Assembly: GCF_000730165.1 (NCBI RefSeq)
Contig: NZ_CP022111.1
Location: forward strand, 1,860,001-1,924,000
Length of the DNA stretch: 64,000 bases
Direction: 5' to 3'
From: Nitrospirillum viridazoti CBAmc
Lineage (GTDB): Bacteria; Pseudomonadota; Alphaproteobacteria; Azospirillales; Azospirillaceae
Part shown: positions 24,736 to 36,512 of the stretch, piece by piece
Numbering within the stretch: position 1 is the first letter of the stretch
Layout of the letters: each line of letters opens with the position of its first letter
The notes under the pieces: generated by a model
What the model was told of the DNA's origin: nothing
Database searches by the model: none
What the model saw: the letters and a program-made list of their open reading frames with translations, nothing else
Made by a program: the position numbers and the translations under genes

Positions 24736-25527
24736 ATGACCCCCACCCGCCGCACCATCCTGTCGATCTTGCTGGCACTGTCCGCCAGTGGCATGGCGTC
24801 GGGTATCGCGGCGGCGCAGACGGCGCCCCAGCCCATCCGCGTGCTGGTGCCGGAACTGCCGGTGCTGGGGGAGCGGGGCGCCGACGGCGAGGCCAGGGGC
24901 CTGGTGGTGGAGCAGGCGCAGGCCATCCTGGATCGCGCGGGCATCCGCGCCACCGTCGAACTACTGCCGGTGGTGCGCCTGTATGCCGAGCTGGCGCGGG
25001 AACGGCCGCCGGGCGGTCCCAAGGTCTATGGCATGGTCGCCGTGCCCATCCGCGACCCGTACCGGGCCATCGTGCCCCTGGCCCTGACCATGGGGGTGCC
25101 GCTGGTGGCGGTGGCGCGTCAGGGGGTGACGCTGGCGAAGCCCGATGACCTGCGGGCGGTAGGCCCGGTGGCCGTGACGGCCACGGGCACCCAGGCCCTG
25201 GTCCCGGCCATCCAGCAATACGGGATCACCGTGCAGACGGTGCCGTCCACACTGAACGGCCTGCGTATGCTGGCCCACGGCCGGGTGAACGCCGTGATGG
25301 GCATCTCCTCCGTCATCGACGTGGTGGCGCGGGAAAACAACCTGACCGACCAGCTGGGCGACCGCGTGCAGGTCAGTGCCATGGAGGCCTGGCTGTCCTG
25401 CGACCCGGCCACCCGCGACGCCCCCGAAACAGCGATCCTGCGGGACGCGGCCGAGGCGCTGTACCGCGAGGGCCGGCTGGACGCCATCGCCCGCCAGCAT
25501 TTCCAGAAGGCGGCCACGGGGAGCTGA
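24736..25527 (+). CDS. Periplasmic solute-binding protein, family 3-like
   Basis: 263 residues with a signal peptide (RRTILSILLALSASGMASGIAAAQ). The mature part shows the bilobed periplasmic binding fold of family 3 (RVLVPELPVLGE, then GLVVEQAQAILDRAGIRATVELLPVVRLYAEL, TATGTQALVPAIQQYG, VNAVMGISSVIDVVAREN). Members bind amino acids, or act as stand-alone sensors or dehydrogenase partners. No permease or ATPase gene is adjacent, so it is an orphan binding protein. It is 62 bases after the Lrp gene and converges on ppdK. Confidence 0.8.
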   Translation: MTPTRRTILSILLALSASGMASGIAAAQTAPQPIRVLVPELPVLGERGADGEARGLVVEQAQAILDRAGIRATVELLPVVRLYAELARERPPGGPKVYGMVAVPIRDPYRAIVPLALTMGVPLVAVARQGVTLAKPDDLRAVGPVAVTATGTQALVPAIQQYGITVQTVPSTLNGLRMLAHGRVNAVMGISSVIDVVARENNLTDQLGDRVQVSAMEAWLSCDPATRDAPETAILRDAAEALYREGRLDAIARQHFQKAATGS

Positions 25528-25553
25528 ACCGCTTTCCCGGGCGCACAAGATAA

Positions 25554-25581
25554 AGGGCGACGGGGTCGCCCCCGCCGCCCT
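25554..25581 (-). terminator. Terminator downstream of ppdK
   Basis: On the minus strand, AGGGCG-G-CGGGG pairs with CCCCG-T-CGCCCT (one mismatch) and is followed by TTATCTTG, 25 bases after the ppdK stop. It may also serve the convergent solute-binding gene. Confidence 0.55.
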
Positions 25582-25605
25582 CAACCTTCGACGCGGAATG
25601 GGCGC

Positions 25606-28290
<2,685 letters not shown>

Positions 28291-28496
28291 GGTTCCTCAC
28301 CCGATGAGTTCGGCGGAGTGTCGGCCAGTTCGCTCATGGCCCGCCACTCGCCAGTTTCCCCGAAGTTTTTCACTGCGATTTGTGTTTTTTCAGGATCCGG
28401 TCAAGCCGGGCCCCGTTTTGTCACGCGTACTGAAATCAAAGCCTTGCAGACTATCCGAGCCAACGGAAGGGCCAAGATTGTGACCGCAAGCGCCAA

Positions 28497-28526
28497 ACGA
28501 AAACGGGGGCCGGTTTCCCGGCCCCC
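28497..28526 (-). terminator. Intrinsic terminator of the glyQ-glyS operon
   Basis: On the minus strand a perfect 9-bp stem GGGGGCCGG/CCGGCCCCC is followed by GTTTTCGTTT, 6 bases past the glyS stop. Confidence 0.88.
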
Positions 28527-28531
28527 GCGAC

Positions 28532-30676
28532 TCAACCCTCGATGACCGAGAAGTCCGCCACATGGTTCAACGTGCGGCGGATACCGGCCAGCAGACGCAG
28601 CCGGCTGGCCCGCAAGGCCGGATCGTCGGCGTTCACCGTCACCTTGTCGAAGAAGGCGTCCACCGGGCCGCGCAAGCTGGCCAGGGCGGCCATGGTGCCC
28701 ACATAGTCCTCGGCGGCCAGCGCCGGCTCCGACGCGGTGCGCGCGGCATCCAGCGCCGCCGCCAGCGCCTTTTCCTCATCCACCTGCAGCAAGGTCGCGT
28801 CCGGCACACCATCATGGGCGTGGCCGTCCTTCTTCTCCTCGATGCGCAGGATGTTGGCGGCGCGGCGGAAGGCGGCCAGCAGGTTGGCGCCATCGTCGGT
28901 GTTGACGAAGCCGGCCAGCGCGTCCACGCGGGCCAGCAGGCGGACCAGGTCGCCCTCCGCCCGGCCGGCCCCTGTTCCATGAGAAAGTGCGGCCGCGATC
29001 AGGTCGTGGCGCACGCCCTTTTCGCGCAGGGCCACCACCAGGCGGTCGGCGAAGAAGGCCAGCAACTCGCCGTCCAGGGCGGCGTTGTCCAGGTTGAGCT
29101 GGCCGCGCGCCACCAGGAACAGGTCGCCGAGGTCCAGGCGCAGACCGTTTTCCACCACCAGGCGGATGACGCCCAGGGCGGCACGGCGCAGGGCGTACGG
29201 ATCGCGGGACCCCGTGGGCTTCTCATCGATGCCGAAGAACGCCACCAGGGTATCGATCTTGTCGGCCAGGGCCACCGCCACGGAGACGGGGGCGGTGGGG
29301 CAGCTGTCACTGGGGCCCAGGGGCTTGTAATGGTCGGCGATGGCCTCGGCCACGGCCGCGTTCTCGCCCTGCTCATAGGCGATGTAGCGGCCGACGACGC
29401 CCTGCACCTCGGGGAATTCGCCCACCAGGCCGGTCACCAGATCGGCCTTGGCCAGGCGGGCGGCGCGACGGGTGGCGTCCACGTCGGCATGGATGGCCCG
29501 CGCGATGACGGCTGCCAGGCCCTCCACCCGGTGGACCTTGGCCGCCGTGGTGCCCAGCTTGGCATGGAAGGTGATCTCGGCCAGCTTCTTGGCCTGGTCT
29601 TCCAGCGGCACCTTGCGGTCCAGGTCCCAGAAGAACTTGGCGTCCGACAGGCGGGCGCGCAGCACGCGCTCGTTACCCGCCACGACCGCCTTGCCGCCGT
29701 CCTCGGTGGTGCGGTTCGCCATCAGGATGAAGCGCGGCGCCAGCTTGCCGTCACTTGTCTCCAGGGCGAAATAGCGCTGGTGCGTGCGCATGGAGGTGGT
29801 CAGCACCTCCGCCGGCACGTCCATGAAGGCCTGATCGATGGTGCCGATCAGGCCCACCGGCCATTCCACCAGCCCCGCCACCTCATCCAGCAGGCCGGGG
29901 TCGTCGCGCAAGCTCAGGCCCTCGGCGGCGGCGAGCGCGTTGGCCTGTTCCAGGATGCGGGCCTTGCGCGCCTCACGGTCCAGCACGACGAAGGCGCCGG
30001 CCAGCTTTTGCTGGTAATCGGCGAAATCGGTGATGGTCAGCGTGTCCGGCGCCAGGAAGCGATGGCCGCGCGTGGTGTTGCCATAGGGCAGGGTGACGGC
30101 CGTGGGCTCCCCGCCCAGACAGACGTTGCCCTCCGACGCCTCGGGCGCCGGCTCGGCCGTCTTCAGGGTGAGGGAACCCGGCACCACCGCGCCGTCGAAC
30201 AGCGCCAGGATGGACTGCAGCGGCCGCACCCAGCGGAAGGTGTTGTTGCCCCAGCGCATGGACTTGGGCCAGGGCAGCTCGCGGATGGCGGCGTCGATGA
30301 TGCCCGGCAGGGCGTCGACCGTGGCCCCGCCCGGCTTTTCCACCACGGCGAACCAGAACACGCCCTTGCCCGTGTCGCGCTGTTCGCACTGGTCCAGGCT
30401 GGCGAGACTGGCGCCACGCAGGAAGCCCTGGACGGCCGCGTCGGGGGAACCGACGCGCGGGCCCTTGCGCTCATCCCGCACATCGGCCTGGCGTACCGGC
30501 AGGCCGGTCACGGCCAGGGTCAGGCGGCGCGGGGTGGAATGGGCGATGGCGTCGGTGAAGGCCAGGCCGGCATCAACCAGCTTGGTGGTCACCAGGCGCT
30601 TGAAATCGTCCGCCGCGCGCACCTGCATGCGGGCGGGGATTTCCTCGGAAAACAGCTCGATCAGCAGCTCGGCCAT
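28532..30676 (-). CDS. glyS: Glycine--tRNA ligase beta subunit
   Basis: 714 residues, close to the usual 690. It begins [18 protein letters not shown], the standard GlyS start. Diagnostic segments include [36 protein letters not shown] and [16 protein letters not shown]. The beta subunit binds tRNA and is needed with the alpha subunit for charging glycine tRNA in the alpha2beta2 bacterial enzyme. It starts 3 bases after the glyQ stop, so the two are co-translated. A terminator follows directly. Confidence 0.98.
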   Translation of the reverse strand: MAELLIELFSEEIPARMQVRAADDFKRLVTTKLVDAGLAFTDAIAHSTPRRLTLAVTGLPVRQADVRDERKGPRVGSPDAAVQGFLRGASLASLDQCEQRDTGKGVFWFAVVEKPGGATVDALPGIIDAAIRELPWPKSMRWGNNTFRWVRPLQSILALFDGAVVPGSLTLKTAEPAPEASEGNVCLGGEPTAVTLPYGNTTRGHRFLAPDTLTITDFADYQQKLAGAFVVLDREARKARILEQANALAAAEGLSLRDDPGLLDEVAGLVEWPVGLIGTIDQAFMDVPAEVLTTSMRTHQRYFALETSDGKLAPRFILMANRTTEDGGKAVVAGNERVLRARLSDAKFFWDLDRKVPLEDQAKKLAEITFHAKLGTTAAKVHRVEGLAAVIARAIHADVDATRRAARLAKADLVTGLVGEFPEVQGVVGRYIAYEQGENAAVAEAIADHYKPLGPSDSCPTAPVSVAVALADKIDTLVAFFGIDEKPTGSRDPYALRRAALGVIRLVVENGLRLDLGDLFLVARGQLNLDNAALDGELLAFFADRLVVALREKGVRHDLIAAALSHGTGAGRAEGDLVRLLARVDALAGFVNTDDGANLLAAFRRAANILRIEEKKDGHAHDGVPDATLLQVDEEKALAAALDAARTASEPALAAEDYVGTMAALASLRGPVDAFFDKVTVNADDPALRASRLRLLAGIRRTLNHVADFSVIEG

Positions 30677-30679
30677 GGT

Positions 30680-31594
30680 TCAGGCCCCCTTACCGGAAAC
30701 GGGCCCAGGCAGGGTCCAGTCCACTTTCTTGTCGCCCTTGACCCACTCTTCGCAGCAGGCCTTGGCCAGGTTGCGGACGCGCAGGATGTAGCTCTGCCGC
30801 TCCACCACGGAAATGACGCCGCGCGCGTCCAGCAGGTTGAAGTTGTGCGAGGCCTTGACGCACTGCTCATAGGCCGGCCAAGCGAGGCCGCGCTTCAGCA
30901 ACTCGGCGCACTCATGCTCCGCATCCTCGAAATGGCGCAGCAGCATGGCGGTGTCGGCGGCCTCGAAGTTATAGGCGCTCTGCTCCCGCTCATTGCGGTG
31001 GTAGACGTCGCCGTACTTCACGCCCTGGCCGTTGAAGTCCAGGTCGTACACGTTCTCGACGTTCTGGATGTACATGGCCAGGCGTTCCAGGCCGTAAGTC
31101 AGCTCGGCCGCGACCACCTCGCACTCGATGCCGCCGACCTGCTGGAAGTAGGTGAACTGCGTCACTTCCATGCCGTCGCACCACACCTCCCAGCCCAGGC
31201 CCCAGGCGCCCAGCGTGGGGCTTTCCCAGTCGTCCTCGACGAAGCGGATGTCGTGTTGCGCCGGGTCGATGCCCACGCGGCGCAGGCTTTCCAGGTAAAT
31301 CTCCTGCACGTTGGCCGGCGAGGGCTTCAGGATCACCTGGTACTGGTGATGCTGGTGCAGGCGGTTGGGGTTCTCGCCATAGCGGCCGTCCTTGGGCCGG
31401 CGCGACGGCTGCACGAAGGCGGCCTTCCACGGCGTGGCGCCCAGGGCGCGCAGGGTCGTGGAGGGATGGAAGGTGCCGGCCCCCATCTCCATATCGTATG
31501 GCTGGAGGATCAGGGCCCCCTGCTCCGACCAGAACTGGTGGAGCGTCAGGATAAGTCCCTGGAAACTGAGCTTCGCCGCGCCTGAGGCCGCCAT
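30680..31594 (-). CDS. glyQ: Glycine--tRNA ligase alpha subunit
   Basis: 304 residues, typical. The class II catalytic subunit is shown by [51 protein letters not shown] and [19 protein letters not shown]. It activates glycine and charges tRNA together with the beta subunit encoded immediately downstream. ATG 31594 is divergent from the kinase fusion gene, with a 315-base promoter region between them. Confidence 0.98.
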   Translation of the reverse strand: MAASGAAKLSFQGLILTLHQFWSEQGALILQPYDMEMGAGTFHPSTTLRALGATPWKAAFVQPSRRPKDGRYGENPNRLHQHHQYQVILKPSPANVQEIYLESLRRVGIDPAQHDIRFVEDDWESPTLGAWGLGWEVWCDGMEVTQFTYFQQVGGIECEVVAAELTYGLERLAMYIQNVENVYDLDFNGQGVKYGDVYHRNEREQSAYNFEAADTAMLLRHFEDAEHECAELLKRGLAWPAYEQCVKASHNFNLLDARGVISVVERQSYILRVRNLAKACCEEWVKGDKKVDWTLPGPVSGKGA

Positions 31595-31909
31595 TGCCTG
31601 ACCGTCTTCACACTGGAAGGGCGGAAAAGGAACTTTTGGGCTTCGAAAACCCGTCCTCCCCGGCCCTTTGTTGCGTTGCGGCGCACCTTACAAGGCGGGC
31701 GAACCCCAAATCAAGGCGGCGACCGGCGCGTTTCCCGCATGCGCGCCCCGTTTTGACGCGGGTGTGGCACGCGTGTTCCGCAAGGGAACGGGGCGCACCG
31801 CCGCTTGATCCCGCTCAAAGCGGCGGAACCGCCGGGGGGCCTATGCTTTTCCCCCAAGAGAGCCCGCAGCACCGGGTCCCGCCTTTCCGCAATCAGGGAG
31901 TCTGCCCCC
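31595..31909. other. Divergent promoter region, no gene seen
   Basis: 315 bases between glyQ and the APH/AAA kinase gene. No plausible coding frame or RNA gene is visible. A TTGACG at 31753 could be a -35 element but has no good -10 partner at normal spacing. No T-box or other known leader was recognised for glyQ. Confidence 0.5.
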
Positions 31910-33619
31910 ATGGACGACCAGACCGAGACGCTCGCCTTCCTGGCCCATCCGGAATCCTTCGGGGCCCGTGGCCGGGTGGAGCGTATCGACACCCACATCT
32001 CTCACGTCTTCCTCGCCGGCGACCGCGCCTACAAGCTGAAGCGTGCCGTGCGCTATTCCTATCTGGATTATTCCACGGTGGAACGGCGGCGGCATTTCTG
32101 CCTGGCGGAGTTGGCGGTCAACCGCCGCTTCGCCCCCAACCTGTACCTGGGCCTGCGCCCCGTCCTGCGCACGCCCGACGGCCTGACCCTGGGACCGGAA
32201 TGGGCGGCGGGGGAGGATGAGCCGCCCCTGCCCGACGCCCAGGTGGTGGATTGGCTGCTGGTCATGCGCCGCTTCGACCAGGACGCCCTGCTGGACCGCA
32301 TGGCGACACAGGGCCGGCTGACGCCGCAGCTGATGCTGGATCTGGCCGACCGCCTGGCCCGCCTGCACCGGGCGCAGCCCGGGCGCACGGAGGGCGGCGG
32401 GGCCCAGGGCCTGGCTGAGGCCATCGCCATCACCCGCGCCAACCTGAAGCCGGGCGACGCCTTCTCGGCCGCCGACATCCGCGCCTGGAACACCAAGGTG
32501 CAGGCGGCCCTGTCGGCGCAAGGCGGCCTGCTGGACGCCCGGCGGGACGCGGGCCGGGTGCGCGACTGCCATGGCGACCTGCACCTGGGCAACGTCTGCC
32601 TGGTGGACGGCACGCCCACGCCCTTCGACGCCATCGAGTTCGACCCCGCGCTCGCCTGCACGGACGTGCTGTACGACTTGGCCTTCCTGCTGATGGACCT
32701 GTGTTTCCGCGACCGCGCGGACCTGGCCAGCCTGGTGCTGAACCGCTACCTGGACCTGACGGGGGAGGATATGGCCGGACGGGAAGGCCAGCCCCTGGGC
32801 GGGCTGCCGGCCCTGCCCCTGTTCCTGTCGGTGCGGGCGGCGGTGCGGGCCCAGGTGACGGCCGCGGCCGCCCGGCGCCAGACCACGCCCACGCAAAAGA
32901 CCGCCGGGGCGGTGGAGGCCGACCGCTACCTGCAGCTGGCGCTGGACTTCCTGCGCCGCGACCGGCCGCGCGTGGTGGCGGTGGGCGGTTTCAGCGGCAC
33001 CGGCAAGTCCACGCTGGCCCGGGCCCTGGCCCCCCTGCTGGGCACGGCCCCGGGCGCCCGCGTGCTGCGCACCGACGTCATCCGCAAGCAGCTGTTCGGC
33101 GTGGCGCCGGAGCAGGCGCTGACCGATGAGGCCTACAGCCCGGCCGTCAGCGCCGCCGTCTACGACCGCCTGCACACCCAAGCCGCCGCCTGCCTGGCCG
33201 CCGGGCGCAGCGTCATCCTGGACGCGGTGTTCGCCGACCCCGCCGAACGCGCCCTGGCGGCGGACGTGGCGGCGCGGGCCCATGTCCGTTTCACCGGACT
33301 GTGGTTGCAAGCGCCGGAGGCGGTGCTGGCGGAGCGGCTGCACCGGCGGAGCGAGGGGCCGGCCCGGGACGCGTCGGACGCGGATATGCCCGTTTTGCTA
33401 AGCCAGATGCGCAAGGGCGCCGGCGAGGTGCGCTGGGCTATCCTGGACGCCGGTCCCACCCCGGCCACGGTGCTGCGCCAGGCGGAAGCCCTGCTGCTGC
33501 CCCCGGCGGGGGAGGCCGGCCGCCCCACCGCGGGCCGTCCCACTGCGGGAACCCCAACGGGCCGCCCCAAGGCCGGCCGCATGATCGCATCCCCTGGTCC
33601 CTTCCCTGGAATGAGGTAG
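31910..33619 (+). CDS. Fused APH-like kinase and AAA-type P-loop kinase
   Basis: 569 residues from ATG 31910, with GGGAG 9 bases upstream. Residues 1-330 form an APH/choline-kinase-like lobe with the catalytic loop DCHGDLHLGN (H221, D223, N228) and FDAIEFDP as the metal-binding segment. Residues 350-530 form a P-loop kinase with Walker A GGFSGTGKST (K366), similar to gluconate-kinase-like AAA_33 proteins. This two-domain protein is widespread in proteobacteria and often lies in stress or host-adaptation contexts, but its substrate is not established. The C-terminal tail is a 15-bp-repeat-encoded GRPTAGRPTAGTPTG stretch. The CbpA-like gene starts 6 bases downstream, so they form one operon with the CbpM gene. 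Confidence 0.88.
   Translation: MDDQTETLAFLAHPESFGARGRVERIDTHISHVFLAGDRAYKLKRAVRYSYLDYSTVERRRHFCLAELAVNRRFAPNLYLGLRPVLRTPDGLTLGPEWAAGEDEPPLPDAQVVDWLLVMRRFDQDALLDRMATQGRLTPQLMLDLADRLARLHRAQPGRTEGGGAQGLAEAIAITRANLKPGDAFSAADIRAWNTKVQAALSAQGGLLDARRDAGRVRDCHGDLHLGNVCLVDGTPTPFDAIEFDPALACTDVLYDLAFLLMDLCFRDRADLASLVLNRYLDLTGEDMAGREGQPLGGLPALPLFLSVRAAVRAQVTAAAARRQTTPTQKTAGAVEADRYLQLALDFLRRDRPRVVAVGGFSGTGKSTLARALAPLLGTAPGARVLRTDVIRKQLFGVAPEQALTDEAYSPAVSAAVYDRLHTQAAACLAAGRSVILDAVFADPAERALAADVAARAHVRFTGLWLQAPEAVLAERLHRRSEGPARDASDADMPVLLSQMRKGAGEVRWAILDAGPTPATVLRQAEALLLPPAGEAGRPTAGRPTAGTPTGRPKAGRMIASPGPFPGMR
33518..33547. repeat. Two 15-bp tandem units in the tail of the kinase fusion
   Basis: GGCCGCCCCACCGCG and GGCCGTCCCACTGCG, in frame, encode repeated GRPTA. 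A degenerate third unit follows. Confidence 0.75.
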
Positions 33620-33625
33620 CCTACG

Positions 33626-34585
33626 GTGGATCCCTACGCCTTGCTGGGCGTCGCCCGCGACGCCGATGAGAAAGCCATCCGCAGCGCCTACCGCGCCCTG
33701 GCCAAGAAGCACCACCCGGACCTGAACCCGGGCAAGCCGGAGGCCGAGGCCAAGTTCAAGGAGATCGCCGCCGCCTACGCCCTGTTGTCGGACGCCGAGA
33801 AGCGCGCCCGCTTCGACCGGGGGGAGATCGACGCCACCGGGGCGGAGACGGCCCCACGCGGGCCCGCTGGCGGGGGCGGCTATTACCGCCAGTACGCCGG
33901 GGACGGGGGGCACGCCCGCTATTCCGCCGGCGCCGAAGACTTCGGCGGTTTCGACCATGACGACCTGGAAAGCCTGCTGCGTCGCGCCTTCAACCAGGGC
34001 GGCGGTGGCGGTCCCGGGGGCGGCCCCCGCACCGGCGGCTTCCCCCTGAAAGGCCAGGATGCGCACTATTCCCTGACGGTGGATTTCCTGACCGCCGCCC
34101 GGGGCGCCACCCGCCGGCTGACCCTGCCCGACGGCCAGGTGCTGGACGTCACCATTCCCGCCGGCCTGAAGGACGGCCAGGCGCTGCGCCTGGCGGGCAA
34201 GGGCGGGCCGGGCGTGAACGGCGGCCCCCACGGCGACGCCTTCGTGGAGGTGGCGGTCTCACCCCACCCGCTGTATCGCCGCGACGGCGACGACATCATC
34301 ATAGAACTGCCGGTGACCCTGAAGGAGGCGATGCTGGGCGCCAAGGTCAAGGTGCCCACCATCCATGGCAGCGTCATGCTGGCCATCCCGCCCCGCTCCA
34401 GCAGCGGCACCCGCCTGCGCCTGAAGGGCCGGGGCATTCGTGCTGGCCACCAGGTGGTGGAGCTGAAGGTGGTGTTGCCGCCAGGGGAGGAGCCGGAACT
34501 GGCGACCTTCCTGGAAGGCTGGAAGCCCCGGCATGACGCCGACCCGCGCGCCGGCCTGGCCGACCTGGACCGTGAGGGAGCTTGA
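33626..34585 (+). CDS. cbpA: CbpA-type DnaJ co-chaperone
   Basis: 319 residues from GTG 33626 with GAGG about 12 bases upstream. The J domain (residues 1-65) carries the HPD motif in KKHHPDLNPG (H30-P31-D32), which stimulates Hsp70 ATPase. A Gly/Phe- and Gly-rich linker (FGGFDHDDLESLLRRAF ... GGGGGPGGGPRTGG) follows, then the C-terminal substrate-binding domains (LDVTIPAGLKDGQALRLAGKG, LPVTLKEAMLGAKVKVPT). There is no zinc-finger domain, so it is CbpA-like rather than DnaJ itself. The CbpM-like gene starts 3 bases later, the standard cbpA-cbpM pairing. Confidence 0.92.
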   Translation: MDPYALLGVARDADEKAIRSAYRALAKKHHPDLNPGKPEAEAKFKEIAAAYALLSDAEKRARFDRGEIDATGAETAPRGPAGGGGYYRQYAGDGGHARYSAGAEDFGGFDHDDLESLLRRAFNQGGGGGPGGGPRTGGFPLKGQDAHYSLTVDFLTAARGATRRLTLPDGQVLDVTIPAGLKDGQALRLAGKGGPGVNGGPHGDAFVEVAVSPHPLYRRDGDDIIIELPVTLKEAMLGAKVKVPTIHGSVMLAIPPRSSSGTRLRLKGRGIRAGHQVVELKVVLPPGEEPELATFLEGWKPRHDADPRAGLADLDREGA

Positions 34586-34588
34586 GCC

Positions 34589-34954
34589 ATGGGCACGCTG
34601 ACCCTGTTGACGCTGGAGGCCGTGTGCGCCCGTTTCCCCGACGTGGGCGAGCAGGACATCCACTGGTGGGTGACGCAAGGCTGGGTGCGGCCCGATGGCC
34701 CCCTGGCACCGGAGCATGCGGCCGACTGGCGCTTCCACCCCGTGGACGTGGCCCGCGTGGCCCTGATCCGCGATTTGCGCCACGACATGGGCGTGGCCGA
34801 CGACACCCTGCCCCTGGTGCTGTCGCTGATCGACCAGGTCTACAGCCTGCGCGCCGCCCTGCACGGCGTGGCCGGCGTGCTGGACCGTCTGCCGCCCGAG
34901 GTGCGCCAAACGGTGCTGGCCATCACGGAAGAGGTAGATCCGTCCGGTCCTTGA
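34589..34954 (+). CDS. cbpM: CbpM-type chaperone modulator (MerR-like fold)
   Basis: 121 residues. The N-terminus LTLEAVCARFPDVGEQDIHWWVTQGWVRP is a MerR-like winged-helix segment; VDVARVALIRDLRHDMGVADDTLPLVLSLIDQVYSLRAAL follows. CbpM proteins bind the J domain of CbpA and inhibit it. Position immediately downstream of the cbpA-like gene (3-base gap) supports this name over a DNA-binding regulator. Confidence 0.85.
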   Translation: MGTLTLLTLEAVCARFPDVGEQDIHWWVTQGWVRPDGPLAPEHAADWRFHPVDVARVALIRDLRHDMGVADDTLPLVLSLIDQVYSLRAALHGVAGVLDRLPPEVRQTVLAITEEVDPSGP

Positions 34955-34995
34955 CCCATCTCAAGGCTGCGAGCGGCCCGCCGGTATCTTCTGTC

Positions 34996-35023
34996 GGCGA
35001 ACGAACGGCCACCGCCGTTCGCC
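34996..35023. repeat. Inverted repeat upstream of adhP
   Basis: GGCGAACG and CGTTCGCC, perfect 8-bp arms with a 12-base spacer, lie 24 bases before the alcohol dehydrogenase start codon. It is an operator or leader hairpin candidate; no T tract. Confidence 0.45.
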
Positions 35024-35046
35024 CCCGATAGGAAGGACCATTCCCC

Positions 35047-36075
35047 ATGTCTTTGCCCCGGACCATGAAGGCCGCCGTCGTCCATACCCTGGGTAAGCCC
35101 CTGGACATCCGCGAGGTGGCGGTGCCGGAGGTCGGCCCCGGCCAGATCCTGGTGCGCATCCAGGCCAGCGGCGTCTGCCACACCGACCTGCACGCCGCCG
35201 ACGGCGATTGGCCGGTGAAGCCGCAGCCGCCCTTCATTCCCGGTCACGAGGGCGTGGGATACGTCGCCGCCGTGGGCGCCGGCGTCACCAATGTGAAGGA
35301 AGGCGACCGCGTGGGCGTGCCCTGGCTCTACACCGCCTGCGGCCATTGCGAGCATTGCCTGACCGGGTGGGAGACGCTGTGCACCGCCCAGCAGAACACC
35401 GGCTATTCCGTCAACGGCGGCTATGCCGAATACGTCCTGGCCGACCCCAACTTCGTCGGCCACCTGCCGGACAACGTGGGCTTCGAGGAGATCGCCCCCA
35501 TCCTGTGCGCCGGCGTCACCGTCTATAAGGGGTTGAAGGAGACGGAAGCGCGGCCCGGCCAGTGGGTCGCCATCACCGGCATCGGCGGTCTGGGCCACGT
35601 GGCCGTGCAGTACGCCAAGGCCATGGGCCTGCACGTCGCCGCCATCGACGTCGCCGACGACAAGCTGGAACTGGCCCGGAAGCTGGGCGCCGACCTGACG
35701 GTGAATGCCCGCAAGGAAGACCCGGCCAAGCGCCTGCACAGCGATATCGGCGGCGCCCATGGCGTGCTGGTCACCGCCGTCTCCCGCCCCGCCTTCACCC
35801 AGGCCGTCGGCATGAGCCGCCGCCATGGCACCGTGGCCCTGATCGGCCTGCCGCCCGGCGAATTCGGCTTGCCCATCTTCGACGTCGTGCTGAACCGCAT
35901 CACCGTGCGCGGCAGCATCGTCGGCACCCGCGCCGACCTGGCCGAGGCCCTGGCCTTCGCCGGCGAGGGCAAGGTGAAGGCGGAGGTGGAGGTCCAGCCC
36001 CTGGACACCATCAACACCATCTTCGACCGCCTGCGCGCCGGCACGGTCAACGGCCGGGTGGTGGTGACGCTGTAG
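35047..36075 (+). CDS. adhP: Zinc-dependent alcohol dehydrogenase (AdhP type)
   Basis: 342 residues, standard. The catalytic zinc ligands are Cys44 ([10 protein letters not shown]), His67 with Glu68 (PGHEGVG) and Cys155 ([12 protein letters not shown]). The structural zinc ligands are the four cysteines at 99, 102, 105 and 113 ([16 protein letters not shown]). The NAD-binding motif [17 protein letters not shown] is present. The enzyme oxidises primary alcohols such as ethanol or reduces aldehydes. It is monocistronic, with a ribosome site GGAAGG upstream of ATG 35047. Confidence 0.96.
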   Translation: MSLPRTMKAAVVHTLGKPLDIREVAVPEVGPGQILVRIQASGVCHTDLHAADGDWPVKPQPPFIPGHEGVGYVAAVGAGVTNVKEGDRVGVPWLYTACGHCEHCLTGWETLCTAQQNTGYSVNGGYAEYVLADPNFVGHLPDNVGFEEIAPILCAGVTVYKGLKETEARPGQWVAITGIGGLGHVAVQYAKAMGLHVAAIDVADDKLELARKLGADLTVNARKEDPAKRLHSDIGGAHGVLVTAVSRPAFTQAVGMSRRHGTVALIGLPPGEFGLPIFDVVLNRITVRGSIVGTRADLAEALAFAGEGKVKAEVEVQPLDTINTIFDRLRAGTVNGRVVVTL

Positions 36076-36087
36076 GCTGAGTATCCG

Positions 36088-36116
36088 GCGGCGCTGGCGA
36101 TATCCGTCAGCGCCGC
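36088..36116. repeat. Hairpin between convergent adhP and zinc-ribbon gene
   Basis: GCGGCGCTG and CAGCGCCGC are perfect 9-bp arms with an 11-base spacer, overlapping the stop of the minus-strand gene. It could act as a bidirectional terminator, though no T tract is seen. Confidence 0.4.
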
Positions 36117-36355
36117 TGCGGGCACTCGGGCTTGCCGCAGGGGGTGGAGCCGCGCGCGACGTAGGCGCCACAGATGGCGCAGGCGTGCAAATCCTCGGCG
36201 GCGGGTTCCGGCGCCCGGGGGGCCCTGGCACCCGGCGCCCGCGCGGTAGGCGCCCCACCGGCCATCTTGCGCCGCTGGGCCAGGGCACCCCACTGATAGG
36301 CTTTCCACACCAGGACGACCAACCCGACCAGGAGCACCAGCTTCGCCAGCATCAA
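36107..36355 (-). CDS. Small membrane protein with C-terminal zinc ribbon
   Basis: 82 residues. An N-terminal membrane helix (MLAKLVLLVGLVVLVWKAY), a proline/alanine linker and a four-cysteine end (HACAICGAYVARGSTPCGKPECP) give the layout of the short PP0621-like family, whose function is unknown. The cysteines are spaced as in a zinc ribbon facing the cytoplasm. ATG 36355 or 36352 could be the start. It is convergent with adhP and lies 157 bases beyond the stop of the methyltransferase gene. Confidence 0.6.
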   Translation of the reverse strand: MMLAKLVLLVGLVVLVWKAYQWGALAQRRKMAGGAPTARAPGARAPRAPEPAAEDLHACAICGAYVARGSTPCGKPECPQRR

Positions 36356-36512
36356 TGACTCCGCACGGCGGTGACAGGCTGGGAGAAAGGGGCATGAGTC
36401 ATGGATGGGTCGTCTTGGGACAATAGATCAGGCGGCGGAGATTAAGCCGCCGCAACCCGTGCGTCAAAGCGGCATGCGCCGCTGGGGGCGTCAAAGCGCC
36501 ATGTTATTGCCG

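Noticed and set aside
28562-31585. Plus-strand reading frame of about 1000 codons opposite glyS and glyQ
   Set aside because: It is a shadow of two certain genes: its composition (His/Gln/Gly/Arg-rich) mirrors their codons, and it has no recognisable domain.
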